A program made the position numbers and the translations under genes. The notes under the pieces are model-generated. The model had not been told where the DNA came from. It searched no databases and saw only the letters and a program-made list of their open reading frames with translations. DNA of 64,000 bases from an uncultured Oscillospiraceae bacterium (lineage in GTDB: Bacteria > Bacillota > Clostridia > Oscillospirales > Oscillospiraceae): contig CALXDM010000004.1 in the NCBI GenBank assembly GCA_944387065.1, positions 1 through 64,000 of the forward strand, given 5' to 3'. Of this stretch, positions 23,499-32,579 are shown one piece after another (within the stretch, counting starts at the first letter, position 1; the number at the start of each line of letters is the position of its first letter).

Positions 23499-24541
23499 GC
23501 AAGGGGAAGCTGATCTGGCTGGCGGTGGTGGCCGCCCTGCTGGGCTGGACGGGGTATACCATCCTGCGGGAGCAAACCCCCCGGGAGCTGGTCGCCGCCA
23601 TCGCCCAGGCGGACTGGCGGGTGCTGCTGCTGGGTGTGCCGGTGATGGCGCTGTACATCGCCTGCGAGGCAAAGTCCACCCACAGCATCCTGCGGGTGCT
23701 GGGCAGTCCACAGCCCTTTCGGAAGTGCTATTTTTACTCCTGCACGGGCTTTTTCTTCAGCAATATCACCCCTTCCGCTACCGGAGGCCAGCCTGCCCAG
23801 GTCTACTACATGAACCGGGATGGAGTGAGCGTGGCCAACGGCACCATTGACATGCTGCTGGTCACCATCGGCTACCATACCGCCATCGTCCTGTACGGCG
23901 TGGCCGCCCTGTTCGTCAGCGGAGGGCTCACCCAGCGGCTGGGCGGGCAGGTGGGGTTTCTGCTGGGGGTGGGGTTCACGGTGTTTGTGGTGTTGAACCT
24001 GGCCATGATCCTGTTCCTGTTCCTGCCCAATCCGGCCCGCCGCCTTTGCCGGCTGGCCATCGGGGCGGCGGCGCGGGTGCGGCCCAGCCTGGACCGGGCC
24101 AGATTGGAGGCGCGGCTGGACGGCTATCTGGACGGCTACCGCCAGGGAGCGGCAGTCATCCGGGGCACCCCCCGCCTGCTGCCCAAGGTGCTGGCCTGCA
24201 GCCTGGGCCAGATGGCCTGTAGCTACCTCATCCCCTATTTGGTTTACCGGGCCTTTGGGCTGGAGGGGTTCTCCCTGTGGCAGGTGTGCGCCCTGCAGGT
24301 GCTGGTGTCCATCGCCGTAGGCTACCTTCCCCTGCCCGGCTCTGCCGGGGCGGCGGAGAGCGTGTTCCTGCGGGGGTTCCAGACCATCTTTGGCATGGGG
24401 CTGGTGGCCCCCGCTATGATCCTCAGCCGGACGATGAGCTGCTACCTGGTGCTGGTGGTCACCGGGGTTGTCACCGCCGTGGGCCATGCCCGCCGCCGCT
24501 CCGCCCTGGGGCACGCCTCGGCAGAGGGAGAGCTGGGCTGA
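23495..24541 (+). CDS. LPG-synthase/AglD-type integral membrane protein (MprF flippase domain)
   Basis: Polytopic membrane protein of the UPF0104 / lysylphosphatidylglycerol synthase transmembrane family, 348 residues with about eight hydrophobic segments. Conserved blocks visible: FFSNITPSATGGQPAQVYYM near residue 88 and VGYLPLPGSAGAAESVFL near 275. Lacks the C-terminal aminoacyl-transferase domain of MprF, so it is the flippase-like half only. GTG 23495 overlaps the upstream stop (GTGA) and sits 9 nt after GAGGAGG. Coupling to a glycosyltransferase suggests flipping of its glycolipid (inference). Confidence 0.88.
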   Translation: MSKGKLIWLAVVAALLGWTGYTILREQTPRELVAAIAQADWRVLLLGVPVMALYIACEAKSTHSILRVLGSPQPFRKCYFYSCTGFFFSNITPSATGGQPAQVYYMNRDGVSVANGTIDMLLVTIGYHTAIVLYGVAALFVSGGLTQRLGGQVGFLLGVGFTVFVVLNLAMILFLFLPNPARRLCRLAIGAAARVRPSLDRARLEARLDGYLDGYRQGAAVIRGTPRLLPKVLACSLGQMACSYLIPYLVYRAFGLEGFSLWQVCALQVLVSIAVGYLPLPGSAGAAESVFLRGFQTIFGMGLVAPAMILSRTMSCYLVLVVTGVVTAVGHARRRSALGHASAEGELG

Positions 24542-24775
24542 ATGACCTAGCGGACGGGGAAAAATTTGTAAAAATCTTAAAGAATTCCCTCTTCCTTTTT
24601 CCCCGGCAATCGCCTATAATCAGAGCGGAACGATGCGCGTGGAGCGTGGGGGAGCACTCCCCCACGGAAGACGAGTCATTCATAAGTTTGGACAAGCAGG
24701 CTGCCGGCAGCCTGTGCCCGTGGATCCACGGGCACACAGGTCCGCTGCCCACCTGCCACGGAGTGAGGATTTACC
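24542..24775. repeat. Intergenic region with two abutting perfect palindromes (24698-24736)
   Basis: A TATAAT at 24615-24620 is a possible -10 with a weak -35. Then AGGCTGCC/GGCAGCCT (24698-24713) abuts a 24-base perfect palindrome with arms TGTGCCCGTGGA (24713-24736). These have no T-tract and lie about 40 bases before the PAP2 start, so they look like operator or RNA-structure elements rather than terminators. Confidence 0.6.
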
Positions 24776-25495
24776 ATGGGAGCAAAACATACCCCGGCGG
24801 GGGGCGGGCAGCTGCGTGTGAAGGGTTGGAGCATAGACCGGTTTCGGCATTGGGCGCTGCTGCTCTATTGGCCGGTGTTCGGCCTGCTGTTCTGGTACGC
24901 GGAGCGGGGGATGGACGTGGAGTACTATTATCCCATGCACTGCTGGCTGGACGACTACATCCCCTTTAACGAATGGTTTCTCATCCCCTACCTGTTCTGG
25001 TTTGTCTTTCTGATCGGGATGCACCTGTACACCCTGTGGTATGACCCGGCTGCCTTCCGGCGGATGATGGGCTTCATCATCCTGACCTATTCTGTCAGTC
25101 TGCTCATTTTCTTCCTGTTCCCCAACTGCCAGCACCTGCGTCCCACCGGCTTTGCCCGGGACAATTTCCTGACCCGGTTTCTGGCCGATTTCTACGCCTT
25201 TGATACCAGCACCAATGTCTGCCCCTCTCTGCATGTGGTGGGTTCGCTGGCGGTGATGTTTGCCGCCTGGGACACCCCGCGGCTGTCCACCCCCCTCTGG
25301 CGGGCCGCCTTTGGGGTGACCGCTGGGCTGATCAGCGTGTCCACGGTGTTTCTCAAGCAGCACTCGGTGCTGGACATTCTGGCGGCGCTGGCGGTGTGCG
25401 CGGTGGGCTATATCGTGGTATATGGCCGCTCCGCCTGGGCTGCCGCCCCTGCCGCCGGTCGGGGCCGGCGCAGGAAATCCGTGGAGTATGAATGA
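24776..25495 (+). CDS. PAP2-superfamily membrane phosphatase
   Basis: Integral membrane lipid phosphatase of the PAP2 family (possibly the inositol-phosphorylceramide-synthase-like branch), removing phosphate from a lipid phosphate. 239 residues with about six hydrophobic segments. The catalytic motifs PSLHV (near residue 150) and the distal STVFLKQHSVLDILAA histidine block are present; the first KX6RP motif is not evident, as in the PAP2_3-like group. Start ATG 24776 follows GGAG/GAGG. Same strand as the glycolipid genes but with its own leader. Confidence 0.83.
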   Translation: MGAKHTPAGGGQLRVKGWSIDRFRHWALLLYWPVFGLLFWYAERGMDVEYYYPMHCWLDDYIPFNEWFLIPYLFWFVFLIGMHLYTLWYDPAAFRRMMGFIILTYSVSLLIFFLFPNCQHLRPTGFARDNFLTRFLADFYAFDTSTNVCPSLHVVGSLAVMFAAWDTPRLSTPLWRAAFGVTAGLISVSTVFLKQHSVLDILAALAVCAVGYIVVYGRSAWAAAPAAGRGRRRKSVEYE

Positions 25496-25509
25496 GGGAT
25501 CAAACAAGG

Positions 25510-25557
25510 ACCCCCTGGGCAGCGCCCGCCATTGCGGACGCGCCCAGGGGGCTTTTT
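25510..25557 (+). terminator. Terminator of the PAP2 gene
   Basis: CCCCCTGGGC and GCCCAGGGGG arms with an inner stem, followed by CTTTTTG. It faces the convergent UPF0210 gene. Confidence 0.85.
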
Positions 25558-25570
25558 GCGGCCTGGCCGC

Positions 25571-26929
25571 TCAATTTTTCAGGCTGTGCATGGGGGCGGG
25601 GATGCGCCCGCCCCGAGCCACAAAGTCCTCGGCGGAGCCGGTGTGACAGGGCATCACCGGGGCAGAACCCAGCAGGCCGCCAAACTCCACCGTGTCCCCC
25701 ACCTGCTTGCCCGGGGCGGGGATGATGCGTACAGCGGTGGTTTTGGTGTTGACCATGCCAATGGCTGCCTCGTCAGCCAGGATGGCGGAGATGGTGGCGG
25801 CGCTGGTGTCCCCGGGGACGGCGATCATATCCAGCCCCACCGAGCACACGCAGGTCATGGCCTCCAACTTGTCCAGGGTGAGGCTACCGGACTGGGCGGC
25901 GGCGATCATCCCCTCGTCCTCGCTCACCGGGATGAAGGCGCCGGACAGGCCGCCTACCGACGAGCTGGCCATGACGCCCCCTTTCTTCACCGCGTCGTTG
26001 AGCAGGGCCAGGGCGGCGGTGGTGCCGTGGGTGCCGCACACCTCCAGGCCCATCTCCTCCAGGATACGGGCCACCGAGTCACCCACGGCGGGGGTGGGAG
26101 CCAGGGATAGGTCCACAATACCAAAGGGGACCCCCAGCCGGGCGCTGGCCTCTTGGGCCACCAGCTGGCCCATGCGGGTGACCTGGAAGGCGGTCTTCTT
26201 GATGGTCTCGGCCAGCACGTCAAAGCTCTGTCCCTTGACGGCCTGGAGGGCGTGGTGCACCACGCCGGGGCCGGACACCCCTACATTGATGACCCGCTCG
26301 GCCTCCCCCACGCCGTGGAAAGCGCCGGCCATGAAGGGGTTGTCCTCCACGGCGTTGCAGAACACCACCAGTTTGGCGCAGCCAAAGCCCCCCCGGTCCG
26401 CGGTGCGCTGGGCGGTGTCCTTGATGACCCCCCCCATAAGGCGCACCGCGTCCATGTTGATGCCCGCCTTGGTAGAACCCACGTTGACGCTGGCGCACAC
26501 CACGTCGGTGGCTGCCAGCGCCTCTGGAATGGCGGCAATGAGCTTTCGATCCCCCTCGGTCATGCCCTTTTGCACCAGGGCGGAGAAGCCGCCGATGAAG
26601 TTTACCCCCACCGCTTTGGCCGCCCGGTCCATGGCCTGGGCAAAGGGAAGGTAGTCGTTGGTGCGGGAGGCCCCGGCCACCAGGGCCATGGGGGTGACGG
26701 AGATGCGCTTGTTGACGATGGGGATGCCAAACTCCGTTTCAATGTCCTGGCCGGTGCGCACCAGGTGCTGCGCGCTGGTGGCAATCTTGTCGTAAATCTT
26801 CCGGCAGGCGGCGGCGGGGTCAGGGTCGCAGCAGTCCAGCAGGGAGATGCCCATAGTGATGGTGCGCACGTCCAGGTGCTGCTGGTCGATCATGCGGATG
26901 GTGCTTAGGATGTCTTTGCTGTTGAGCAT
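25571..26929 (-). CDS. UPF0210 / DUF711 family protein
   Basis: Conserved protein of 452 residues, similar in length to the whole UPF0210 family, whose function is not established. N-terminus [20 protein letters not shown] and the blocks [20 protein letters not shown] and [20 protein letters not shown] are characteristic. Glycine-rich loops suggest a formate-lyase-like or TIM-barrel fold; old annotations call it PFL-like. ATG preceded by AAGGAGG. It lies 42 bp after a gene for an ACT protein, the usual partner, so the pair likely acts together. Confidence 0.93.
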   Translation of the reverse strand: MLNSKDILSTIRMIDQQHLDVRTITMGISLLDCCDPDPAAACRKIYDKIATSAQHLVRTGQDIETEFGIPIVNKRISVTPMALVAGASRTNDYLPFAQAMDRAAKAVGVNFIGGFSALVQKGMTEGDRKLIAAIPEALAATDVVCASVNVGSTKAGINMDAVRLMGGVIKDTAQRTADRGGFGCAKLVVFCNAVEDNPFMAGAFHGVGEAERVINVGVSGPGVVHHALQAVKGQSFDVLAETIKKTAFQVTRMGQLVAQEASARLGVPFGIVDLSLAPTPAVGDSVARILEEMGLEVCGTHGTTAALALLNDAVKKGGVMASSSVGGLSGAFIPVSEDEGMIAAAQSGSLTLDKLEAMTCVCSVGLDMIAVPGDTSAATISAILADEAAIGMVNTKTTAVRIIPAPGKQVGDTVEFGGLLGSAPVMPCHTGSAEDFVARGGRIPAPMHSLKN

Positions 26930-26971
26930 GGTAACCCTCCTTGGCGTTTGTCTGGGATGCCCGGGCAGGTT

Positions 26972-27241
26972 TTAGATGCGGTGCATGGAGTCAAAGATGT
27001 CCTCCCGCTGGATGCGGATGTCCAGGCTGCGGGACTTCCCTGCCTCGGCCAGCTCCTCCCGCAGTGTGGCGAAGGGGACGGCGGCCTGGGCCAGGTCCAC
27101 CAGCATGGTCATGGTGAAGTACTCCTGCACGATGGTCTGGCTGATGTCCAGCACATTGACGTTTCTGGCGCTGAGCAGGGTGCATACGGCGGCGATGATG
27201 CCCACCTGGTCCTTGCCGATGACGGTGACGATTGCTCTCAT
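26972..27241 (-). CDS. ACT domain protein, UPF0237 family
   Basis: An 89-residue single ACT domain (MRAIVTVIGKDQVGIIAAVC, NVNVLDISQT, then MTMLVDL), the ligand-binding fold used to sense amino acids. Its adjacency with UPF0210 is common in Firmicutes and suggests it is that protein's regulatory subunit. GGAGGA ribosome site before the ATG. Confidence 0.93.
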   Translation of the reverse strand: MRAIVTVIGKDQVGIIAAVCTLLSARNVNVLDISQTIVQEYFTMTMLVDLAQAAVPFATLREELAEAGKSRSLDIRIQREDIFDSMHRI

Positions 27242-27277
27242 AGTCCTTCCTCCTGCATGTCAAAATCGTGGGCCTGG

Positions 27278-27856
27278 TTATTCCAGGTCGTCCAGGGTCA
27301 ACTGGAACGGGCCGGCCAGATGCTCCAAAAACCAGTCCAGCTCCTCCAGCCGCATGGCCCGCAGAGCATCCATGGTCTCCTGCGCGGCCCGCTGGAATTC
27401 GGTGTTGCCCGCTTTCAGCTCCTCCTGGCATTTGAGCCAGGCAGCCAGCTTATCCGCCGCCTTGACATAGCGGCGCAGCACGGGGTCGGATTGCCGCACC
27501 AGGGGCTGGTAAGCGGATGAGAGCTGCTGGGGCAGCATGGACAGCAGCTTGTCCTGGGCCACGGCCTCCACTTGACGGTAGGCGGCTTTCAGCCCTGGGT
27601 TGTGGTGCTTGATGGGGGTGGGCATATCGCCGGTGATGATCTCTGGCACGTCGTGGAACAACGCGGCTGCCGCCGCCTTGGCCGGATCCACCGCCTGGTG
27701 AAAGATCTCCTGCCCGATGGCGGCCAGGGCGTGGGCCAGCACCGCCACCTCATAGGAGTGCTCCTCCACGTTCTCCGTGCGGGTGTTGCGCATCAAGGCC
27801 CAGCGGGTGATGTAGCGCATCCGGAAGATATAGGCGAAAAAACTGTGGGCCAACAC
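27278..27856 (-). CDS. HD-domain 5'-deoxynucleotidase, YfbR-like
   Basis: Metal-dependent phosphohydrolase of the YfbR/HDDC2 group, which dephosphorylates deoxyribonucleoside 5'-monophosphates. 192 residues with FAYIFRMRYITRWALMRNTR, the metal ligands in EEHSYEVAVLAHAL and ALFHDVPEIITGDMPTPIK, and a later DKLAAWLKC. The GTG at 27856, 6-7 nt after AGGGGGG, gives the family N-terminus; the frame upstream is not protein-like. First gene of a three-gene minus-strand run with the ACT and UPF0210 genes. Confidence 0.9.
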   Translation of the reverse strand: MLAHSFFAYIFRMRYITRWALMRNTRTENVEEHSYEVAVLAHALAAIGQEIFHQAVDPAKAAAAALFHDVPEIITGDMPTPIKHHNPGLKAAYRQVEAVAQDKLLSMLPQQLSSAYQPLVRQSDPVLRRYVKAADKLAAWLKCQEELKAGNTEFQRAAQETMDALRAMRLEELDWFLEHLAGPFQLTLDDLE

Positions 27857-27904
27857 CGCTTCCCCCCTCTGTCCCGCCACTGGGGCCGGGACGCATCTTG
27901 GGAC

Positions 27905-27933
27905 AGTATAGCAGGAATCGGCGGAAATGTAAA
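27905..27933 (-). promoter_or_regulatory. Promoter for the YfbR-ACT-UPF0210 operon
   Basis: Minus-strand TTTACA and TATACT with 17-bp spacing, about 50 bases before the first gene. Confidence 0.65.
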
Positions 27934-27943
27934 CGCCCCAGGC

Positions 27944-27972
27944 TGTACAAACCGGGGGAAACTTGATATACT
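27944..27972 (+). promoter_or_regulatory. Promoter for mtaB
   Basis: TGTACA and TATACT with 17-bp spacing, back to back with the minus-strand promoter, 36 bases before the start codon. Confidence 0.6.
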
Positions 27973-28008
27973 GTGTGGCGGACTTGACTGATCTGCGGAG
28001 GGAACGCA

Positions 28009-29301
28009 ATGAAGGTTGCCATCTGTACCCTGGGGTGCAAAGTGAACCAATATGAGAGCCAGGCCATGGAGCGGGAGCTGCTGCGCCGTGGCCATACCCT
28101 GGCCGAATTTGACGCTCCGGCGGACGCTTACATCATCAACACCTGCACTGTCACCGCGGTGAGCGATAAAAAGTGCCGCAACCTCATCCGCCGGGCCCGG
28201 AAGCAGGCGCCGGAGGCGGTGGTGGCGGTGTGCGGCTGCTATGCCCAGACCGACCCCCAGGCGGTGGCGGAGCTGGGGGTGGATCTGGTGTCCGGCTCGG
28301 CCGGCCGCATGGACTTCCTGGATCGTTTGGAGGGGCAGATGGCCAGCCGGGGCGCGCCGGTGGTGGCGGTGGACCGGGCCATGGCCCGCCGGGAATTTGA
28401 GCGCTTGAGCCCCGGCGGCCCGACCGGGCGCACCCGGGCCATGCTGAAGGTGGAGGACGGCTGCGCCTACTTCTGCACCTACTGCATCATCCCTTATGCC
28501 AGGGGGCCGGTGCGCTCCCTACCCCTGGCCGAGGCGGTGGATCAGGCCAGGCAGCTGCAGGAGGAGGGGTATCAGGAGCTGGTGCTCACCGGAATCGAGC
28601 TCTCCTCCTGGGGCCGGGACTTAGCGGGGCGTCCCACCTACCTGGAGCTGATTGAGGCGGTGTGCCAGGCGGTGCCCGGGATGCGGGTGCGTCTGGGCTC
28701 CCTGGAGCCGCGCACCGTCACGCCGGAGTTCTGCCGCCGGGCTGCCGAGCTGCCCAACCTGTGCCCCCATTTCCACCTGTCCCTCCAGTCCGGCTGTGAC
28801 GCCACCCTGGCCCGGATGCGGCGGGGCTATGATTCCAAGCGGTACGAGCAGTCCATCCAGCTCTTGCGGGCAGCCTTCCCCGACCCGGGGATTACCACGG
28901 ATCTCATCGTGGGATTCCCCCAGGAGACGCAGGAGGAGTTCGATCAAAGCTTGGCTTTTGTAAGCCGGTGCGGCTTCTCCGCCATGCACATCTTCCCCTA
29001 TTCCCCCCGACCCGGGACCCCGGCGGCTGACATGGACGGGCAGGTGCCCAAGGCGGTGAAGGAGGCCCGGGCCCGGGCCGCCACCCGTGTGGCTGACGAG
29101 TTGCGCCGGGCCTATCTGACGCGACAGGTGGGGGGCACCGTGCCGGTGCTCTTTGAGGAGCGGCGGGATAGTCTTTGGCAGGGCCACGCCCCCAACTACA
29201 CCCTGGTGCGGGCAGAGGGGGAAGGGCTGCACAATCAGGTGCGTCTGGTACGTATAGTCGCCGCTGACAACGATGGCCTGCTGGGGGAGTTGATCCCCTG
29301 A
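28009..29301 (+). CDS. mtaB: tRNA (N6-threonylcarbamoyladenosine-C2) methylthiotransferase
   Basis: Radical-SAM enzyme adding a methylthio group to t6A37 of tRNAs. N-terminal UPF0004 domain with three cluster cysteines (CTLGCKVNQYES near residue 6, NTCTVT near 43, CGCYAQ near 78), radical SAM motif CxxxCxxC at 152-159 (CAYFCTYCIIPYARG), and a C-terminal TRAM-like part. The CKVNQYES signature places it with MtaB rather than MiaB. 430 residues, typical. GGAGGGA ribosome site. Confidence 0.95.
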   Translation: MKVAICTLGCKVNQYESQAMERELLRRGHTLAEFDAPADAYIINTCTVTAVSDKKCRNLIRRARKQAPEAVVAVCGCYAQTDPQAVAELGVDLVSGSAGRMDFLDRLEGQMASRGAPVVAVDRAMARREFERLSPGGPTGRTRAMLKVEDGCAYFCTYCIIPYARGPVRSLPLAEAVDQARQLQEEGYQELVLTGIELSSWGRDLAGRPTYLELIEAVCQAVPGMRVRLGSLEPRTVTPEFCRRAAELPNLCPHFHLSLQSGCDATLARMRRGYDSKRYEQSIQLLRAAFPDPGITTDLIVGFPQETQEEFDQSLAFVSRCGFSAMHIFPYSPRPGTPAADMDGQVPKAVKEARARAATRVADELRRAYLTRQVGGTVPVLFEERRDSLWQGHAPNYTLVRAEGEGLHNQVRLVRIVAADNDGLLGELIP

Positions 29302-29305
29302 GAGA

Positions 29306-29340
29306 GCCGCCCCCGCAAACCGGCGGGGGCGGCAATATAT
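29306..29340 (+). terminator. Terminator of mtaB
   Basis: Eleven-base GC arms (GCCGCCCCCGC and complement) with a 6-nt loop, followed by AATATATTTT. Confidence 0.75.
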
Positions 29341-29406
29341 TTTCCAGATGCACCGAAAGATACAACATCTCTTCCCTGCCCTACCCCAGGCAGGAGGGAG
29401 AAAAGT

Positions 29407-29868
29407 ATGCAGCAGACGGATAAGTACCAGTTCAAGCTCATCGAGGGGACGGATGCCTTTTCACCCCAACCCCTCAACGAAAACATGGAGCAGGTGGAGC
29501 AGGCCTTGACCGAGCTGGAGAGCTCACTGCTGGGCAACCTGGGGACCATCGGGCAGAACCTGCGGGTGGAGGCAGGCAGCTATGTGGGCACAGGTGGGTA
29601 TGGAGAGAGCCAGCCCAACACCCTGACTTTTCAGCTCCACCCGGTGGTGGTGATGGTGGCGCTCACCACAGCAGCTACCGGTGCGCCCCCCATGGTCCTC
29701 ATGCGCCCGGCACCCAGCGCCAGCTGCCAGCTGGGGGGCGTGGCCTACGGGGTGTTTCTCACCTGGGGGGAGCACAGCGTGCAGTGGTATGTGAACGGGG
29801 ATGGGAGTGCCTATCACCAAGGCAACAGTAACGGTGTCACCTATCACTACATTGCGCTGGGCTACTAA
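29407..29868 (+). CDS. Orphan tail-fibre-like protein
   Basis: A 153-residue protein after a GGAGGG site. It starts with a polar segment (QFKLIEGTDAFSPQPLNENM) and a short coiled helix (EQVEQALTELESSL), the pattern seen at the N-terminus of many Clostridial phage tail-fibre or baseplate proteins, followed by a beta-rich, Gly/Thr-rich C-terminal domain ending GVTYHYIALGY, like phage receptor-binding tips. No other phage genes are nearby, so it may be a stranded prophage gene or a surface protein. Flanked by terminators on both sides, so transcribed alone. Confidence 0.6.
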   Translation: MQQTDKYQFKLIEGTDAFSPQPLNENMEQVEQALTELESSLLGNLGTIGQNLRVEAGSYVGTGGYGESQPNTLTFQLHPVVVMVALTTAATGAPPMVLMRPAPSASCQLGGVAYGVFLTWGEHSVQWYVNGDGSAYHQGNSNGVTYHYIALGY

Positions 29869-29940
29869 ACCCAATGCCCTGGGCACCTACCCGGGGAGGT
29901 TACCCGCCATCCGGCACCGGGTGTGGGTGCCAAGGGGCAA

Positions 29941-29974
29941 AAAGCGCCCCCGGGCTTTTGCCCGGGGGCGCTTT
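29941..29974. terminator. Bidirectional terminator
   Basis: AAAGCGCCCCCGGGC and its complement around TTTT, with A and T tracts on the two sides. It serves the tail-fibre-like gene and the convergent SLH gene. Confidence 0.85.
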
Positions 29975-30023
29975 GCCTGTTGACGGGCCGGTTGGCCGCG
30001 TCAGTCACCGAAGGGAGCCCTGA

Positions 30024-32579
30024 TTAGGCGTCCACGTCAGTGAGATACAGGTAGGACACGTAGCCGTTGGCATCCAGCTCGTAGCTGATGGCCTGAGCGC
30101 TGTACTGGCTCAGGTTATCCAGCGTCGCGGCGTACACTTCCTCAGTCGCGTAGTTGACTACTTGGACGGTGCAGTTGTCGGCAACCGTCAGATAAGTGGT
30201 CGCAGTGCCGTTGACGTAGGTCAACACGCCGTCCGCATAGGTCGCGGTGCCGCCAGCAGCCAGGTAGCCCATCTGGTTGCCTGCACCATCCACGGGCAGA
30301 GCCAGACCGGTGTAGTAGCCGCTGGTATTCAGTCCACTCAGGGCATAGACTCGGTTCATCCCGTTGGTATTGATGACGCTCTCCACGTTGTTGCTCACGT
30401 TGACCGTAGTCTTCTGGCCGTTGAGTACCACATTGTAGGTGCTGTAGTACTGATAGGTCTGACCCTTGGACAGGAACAGGGCGGAGGTGTCCACCTGGTA
30501 GGTGGGCTTGGCGCTCTGAACCGCAGCCCCAGTCAGAGCGCTGGTCAGCAGCACATACTGGGTGCCCTCCGTATCCGTCAGGCTGCCATAATACGTGGTG
30601 CCAGTCAGCGTGGGGATGGTCTTGAAGCCGGTGTACACGCTGTAGCCCTGGAGGACAGTCTGATTGATGGAGTAGTCATAGACGTAGTTGGCCACGATGA
30701 ACCGAGTGGCGTCATCCAGCAGAACGGTGGTATCCAGAGTGTTGGCGATACCGGTCTCGGCATAGCTGTCGCTATCAGCAGAAGCGGTAGTAAAGCCAGT
30801 AGCACTTGTGCCGTAGGGCAGGACAACGTCCTTAGCGGTGTCGCTGATGGTGTAGTAGGTGGAACCATTGATGGACACCGTCTCAAAGCGGACAAAGGTG
30901 CCCGCAGCCGCCCAGGAGGCGGAACCACCCACGGGGAAGAAATCGCTGGTGGTACCAGTGTTGCCATTCACGAACTGACGGGTGACGGTGGTGCCGTCGG
31001 CCAGGAACAGGTCGACCTGCATCACATACCGGCCGGTGCCCGCGCTGATCAGCTCAGCGGCGGTGACCACGCCCACGCTCTCAATCAGGCCGATGCCGTC
31101 CAGGCCCACCAGGTTGCCCTGGTTGTCCAGGTACAGACGGTAGTTCCGGTTGATGTGGGTGGTGGGAGCCAGTACCATGGTCAGGGGGCTGGTTCCGAAC
31201 GTGTTGTTGTTCAGGTAGGTGGTGCTGTTGGCGATGACACCGTCATAGGCGCTCATGGTGGTATGCAGGCCAGAAATGGTCACATCCACAGTGGGAGCTG
31301 CGCCCACGATGTCAATCTGGGTGCTGGTGGGAGTTGTGGTACCGCCATACTGGGTGAACAGCACGTAGTCATCCACAGCGTAGCCCTCGCCCACGATCCC
31401 GCTGACGGAATTGGCAAGCGTGCCGGTGTCCAGCGTGAGCTGAGCGGGACGAACCTCATGGCCGGCGGTGTCCACCACAGCGGGGCTGACCCCGGTGACC
31501 TGACCCAGGTAGGTGTCCACATAGACGATGACCCACTCGGTGCCGTCCTTGTAGATCTCGGTGGCCCGGCCCTGCTCGCCCATGGTGGTCACGGTGTTGG
31601 TGGCGTCCACAGTAAAGGCAGTCGTGTTCTCCGCGCCGTTGGTCCAGACGCTGTTGGAGGTGAAGTCCTCACCCTCGTTCACAGCGGCGGCCACGTCACA
31701 CAGGGTCTCAGCGGTATAGTAGACGGCCACGGGGGCGTCCTCGACCACCGCATAGGCAGTGTCCGTCAGTTCATCATAGGCAGTGGTGTCGGTGGTGACG
31801 GTGCTGTTGCCCATGTTCACGGTCCAGCTGTTGTTGGAGAACCAGGTGGTGCTGGGGCGGCCATAGTTGTCGGTGGTGTTTACATCGGAGTCCAGCTTGA
31901 ACATCTGCTCACCGATGGAGAACTCCCCGATCTGGTAGCCGAAGGCGGGGGTGTAGGACACCTTGTTCACCTGGATGGCGTTGAACAGCAGGTAGGCGAC
32001 CTCCTCACGGGTGAGGTAGTCGCTCAGACGGGAGGTGGTGAAGCCGTCCAGGATGCCCCGCTCAGAGGCGATCCGGGCCACGTTCAGCTCCCACTGCGCG
32101 CCCACAAACTCGTTGTTCTCGCCGTAGCCCAGGGCCCGGAGCATGATGACCAGCAGCTGATAGCCGGTGACATAGTCCTCGGGCATGAACTGGCCCTCAC
32201 CGTTGCCGATCACGAAGCCGTAGTGGGCGGAGTAGCCGATGTAGCCAGCAGCCCAGAGGCTGGAGTTGGTGTTCACATCGTCGAAGTAGTTGCTCTCCTC
32301 CCAGATGTGAGTCTGCTCGTCAGTCACGTCGGCGGTCAGGGACCGGTAGACCAGAGCGGCCACCTCAGAGCGGCGGACATTGGCGGTGGGCTGGAAGCCG
32401 TCGCCATAGCCCTGGAACACGCCCATGCCGGTCAGCACGTCAACGGCTTCCAAATACTGCTCGTTGATCTGATCGACATCGTTGTAATCCTCTGCGCCGG
32501 CAGCGCTGGCAAACATCATGACCGAAACGGTCATCATGAGGGCCAGAACCAGAGCGAGGATCTTCTTCAGATTTCTCAT
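30024..32579 (-). CDS. S-layer homology domain surface protein
   Basis: Large exported protein (851 aa) anchored to the wall by SLH domains. Signal peptide MRNLKKILALVLALMMTVSV with an ASA cleavage region near residue 27. Three SLH-like units follow: about 30-80 (AVDVLTGMGVFQGYGDGFQP), 95-155 (AAGYIGYSAHYGFVIGNGEG), and 160-205 (GILDGFTTSRLSDYLTREEV). The remaining 640 residues are Thr/Ser/Tyr/Val/Asp-rich, low in Cys, and beta-strand like, typical of an S-layer or adhesin body; no catalytic motif found. Strong AAGGAGG and a consensus promoter with upstream repeats fit high expression. Confidence 0.88.
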   Translation of the reverse strand: MRNLKKILALVLALMMTVSVMMFASAAGAEDYNDVDQINEQYLEAVDVLTGMGVFQGYGDGFQPTANVRRSEVAALVYRSLTADVTDEQTHIWEESNYFDDVNTNSSLWAAGYIGYSAHYGFVIGNGEGQFMPEDYVTGYQLLVIMLRALGYGENNEFVGAQWELNVARIASERGILDGFTTSRLSDYLTREEVAYLLFNAIQVNKVSYTPAFGYQIGEFSIGEQMFKLDSDVNTTDNYGRPSTTWFSNNSWTVNMGNSTVTTDTTAYDELTDTAYAVVEDAPVAVYYTAETLCDVAAAVNEGEDFTSNSVWTNGAENTTAFTVDATNTVTTMGEQGRATEIYKDGTEWVIVYVDTYLGQVTGVSPAVVDTAGHEVRPAQLTLDTGTLANSVSGIVGEGYAVDDYVLFTQYGGTTTPTSTQIDIVGAAPTVDVTISGLHTTMSAYDGVIANSTTYLNNNTFGTSPLTMVLAPTTHINRNYRLYLDNQGNLVGLDGIGLIESVGVVTAAELISAGTGRYVMQVDLFLADGTTVTRQFVNGNTGTTSDFFPVGGSASWAAAGTFVRFETVSINGSTYYTISDTAKDVVLPYGTSATGFTTASADSDSYAETGIANTLDTTVLLDDATRFIVANYVYDYSINQTVLQGYSVYTGFKTIPTLTGTTYYGSLTDTEGTQYVLLTSALTGAAVQSAKPTYQVDTSALFLSKGQTYQYYSTYNVVLNGQKTTVNVSNNVESVINTNGMNRVYALSGLNTSGYYTGLALPVDGAGNQMGYLAAGGTATYADGVLTYVNGTATTYLTVADNCTVQVVNYATEEVYAATLDNLSQYSAQAISYELDANGYVSYLYLTDVDA

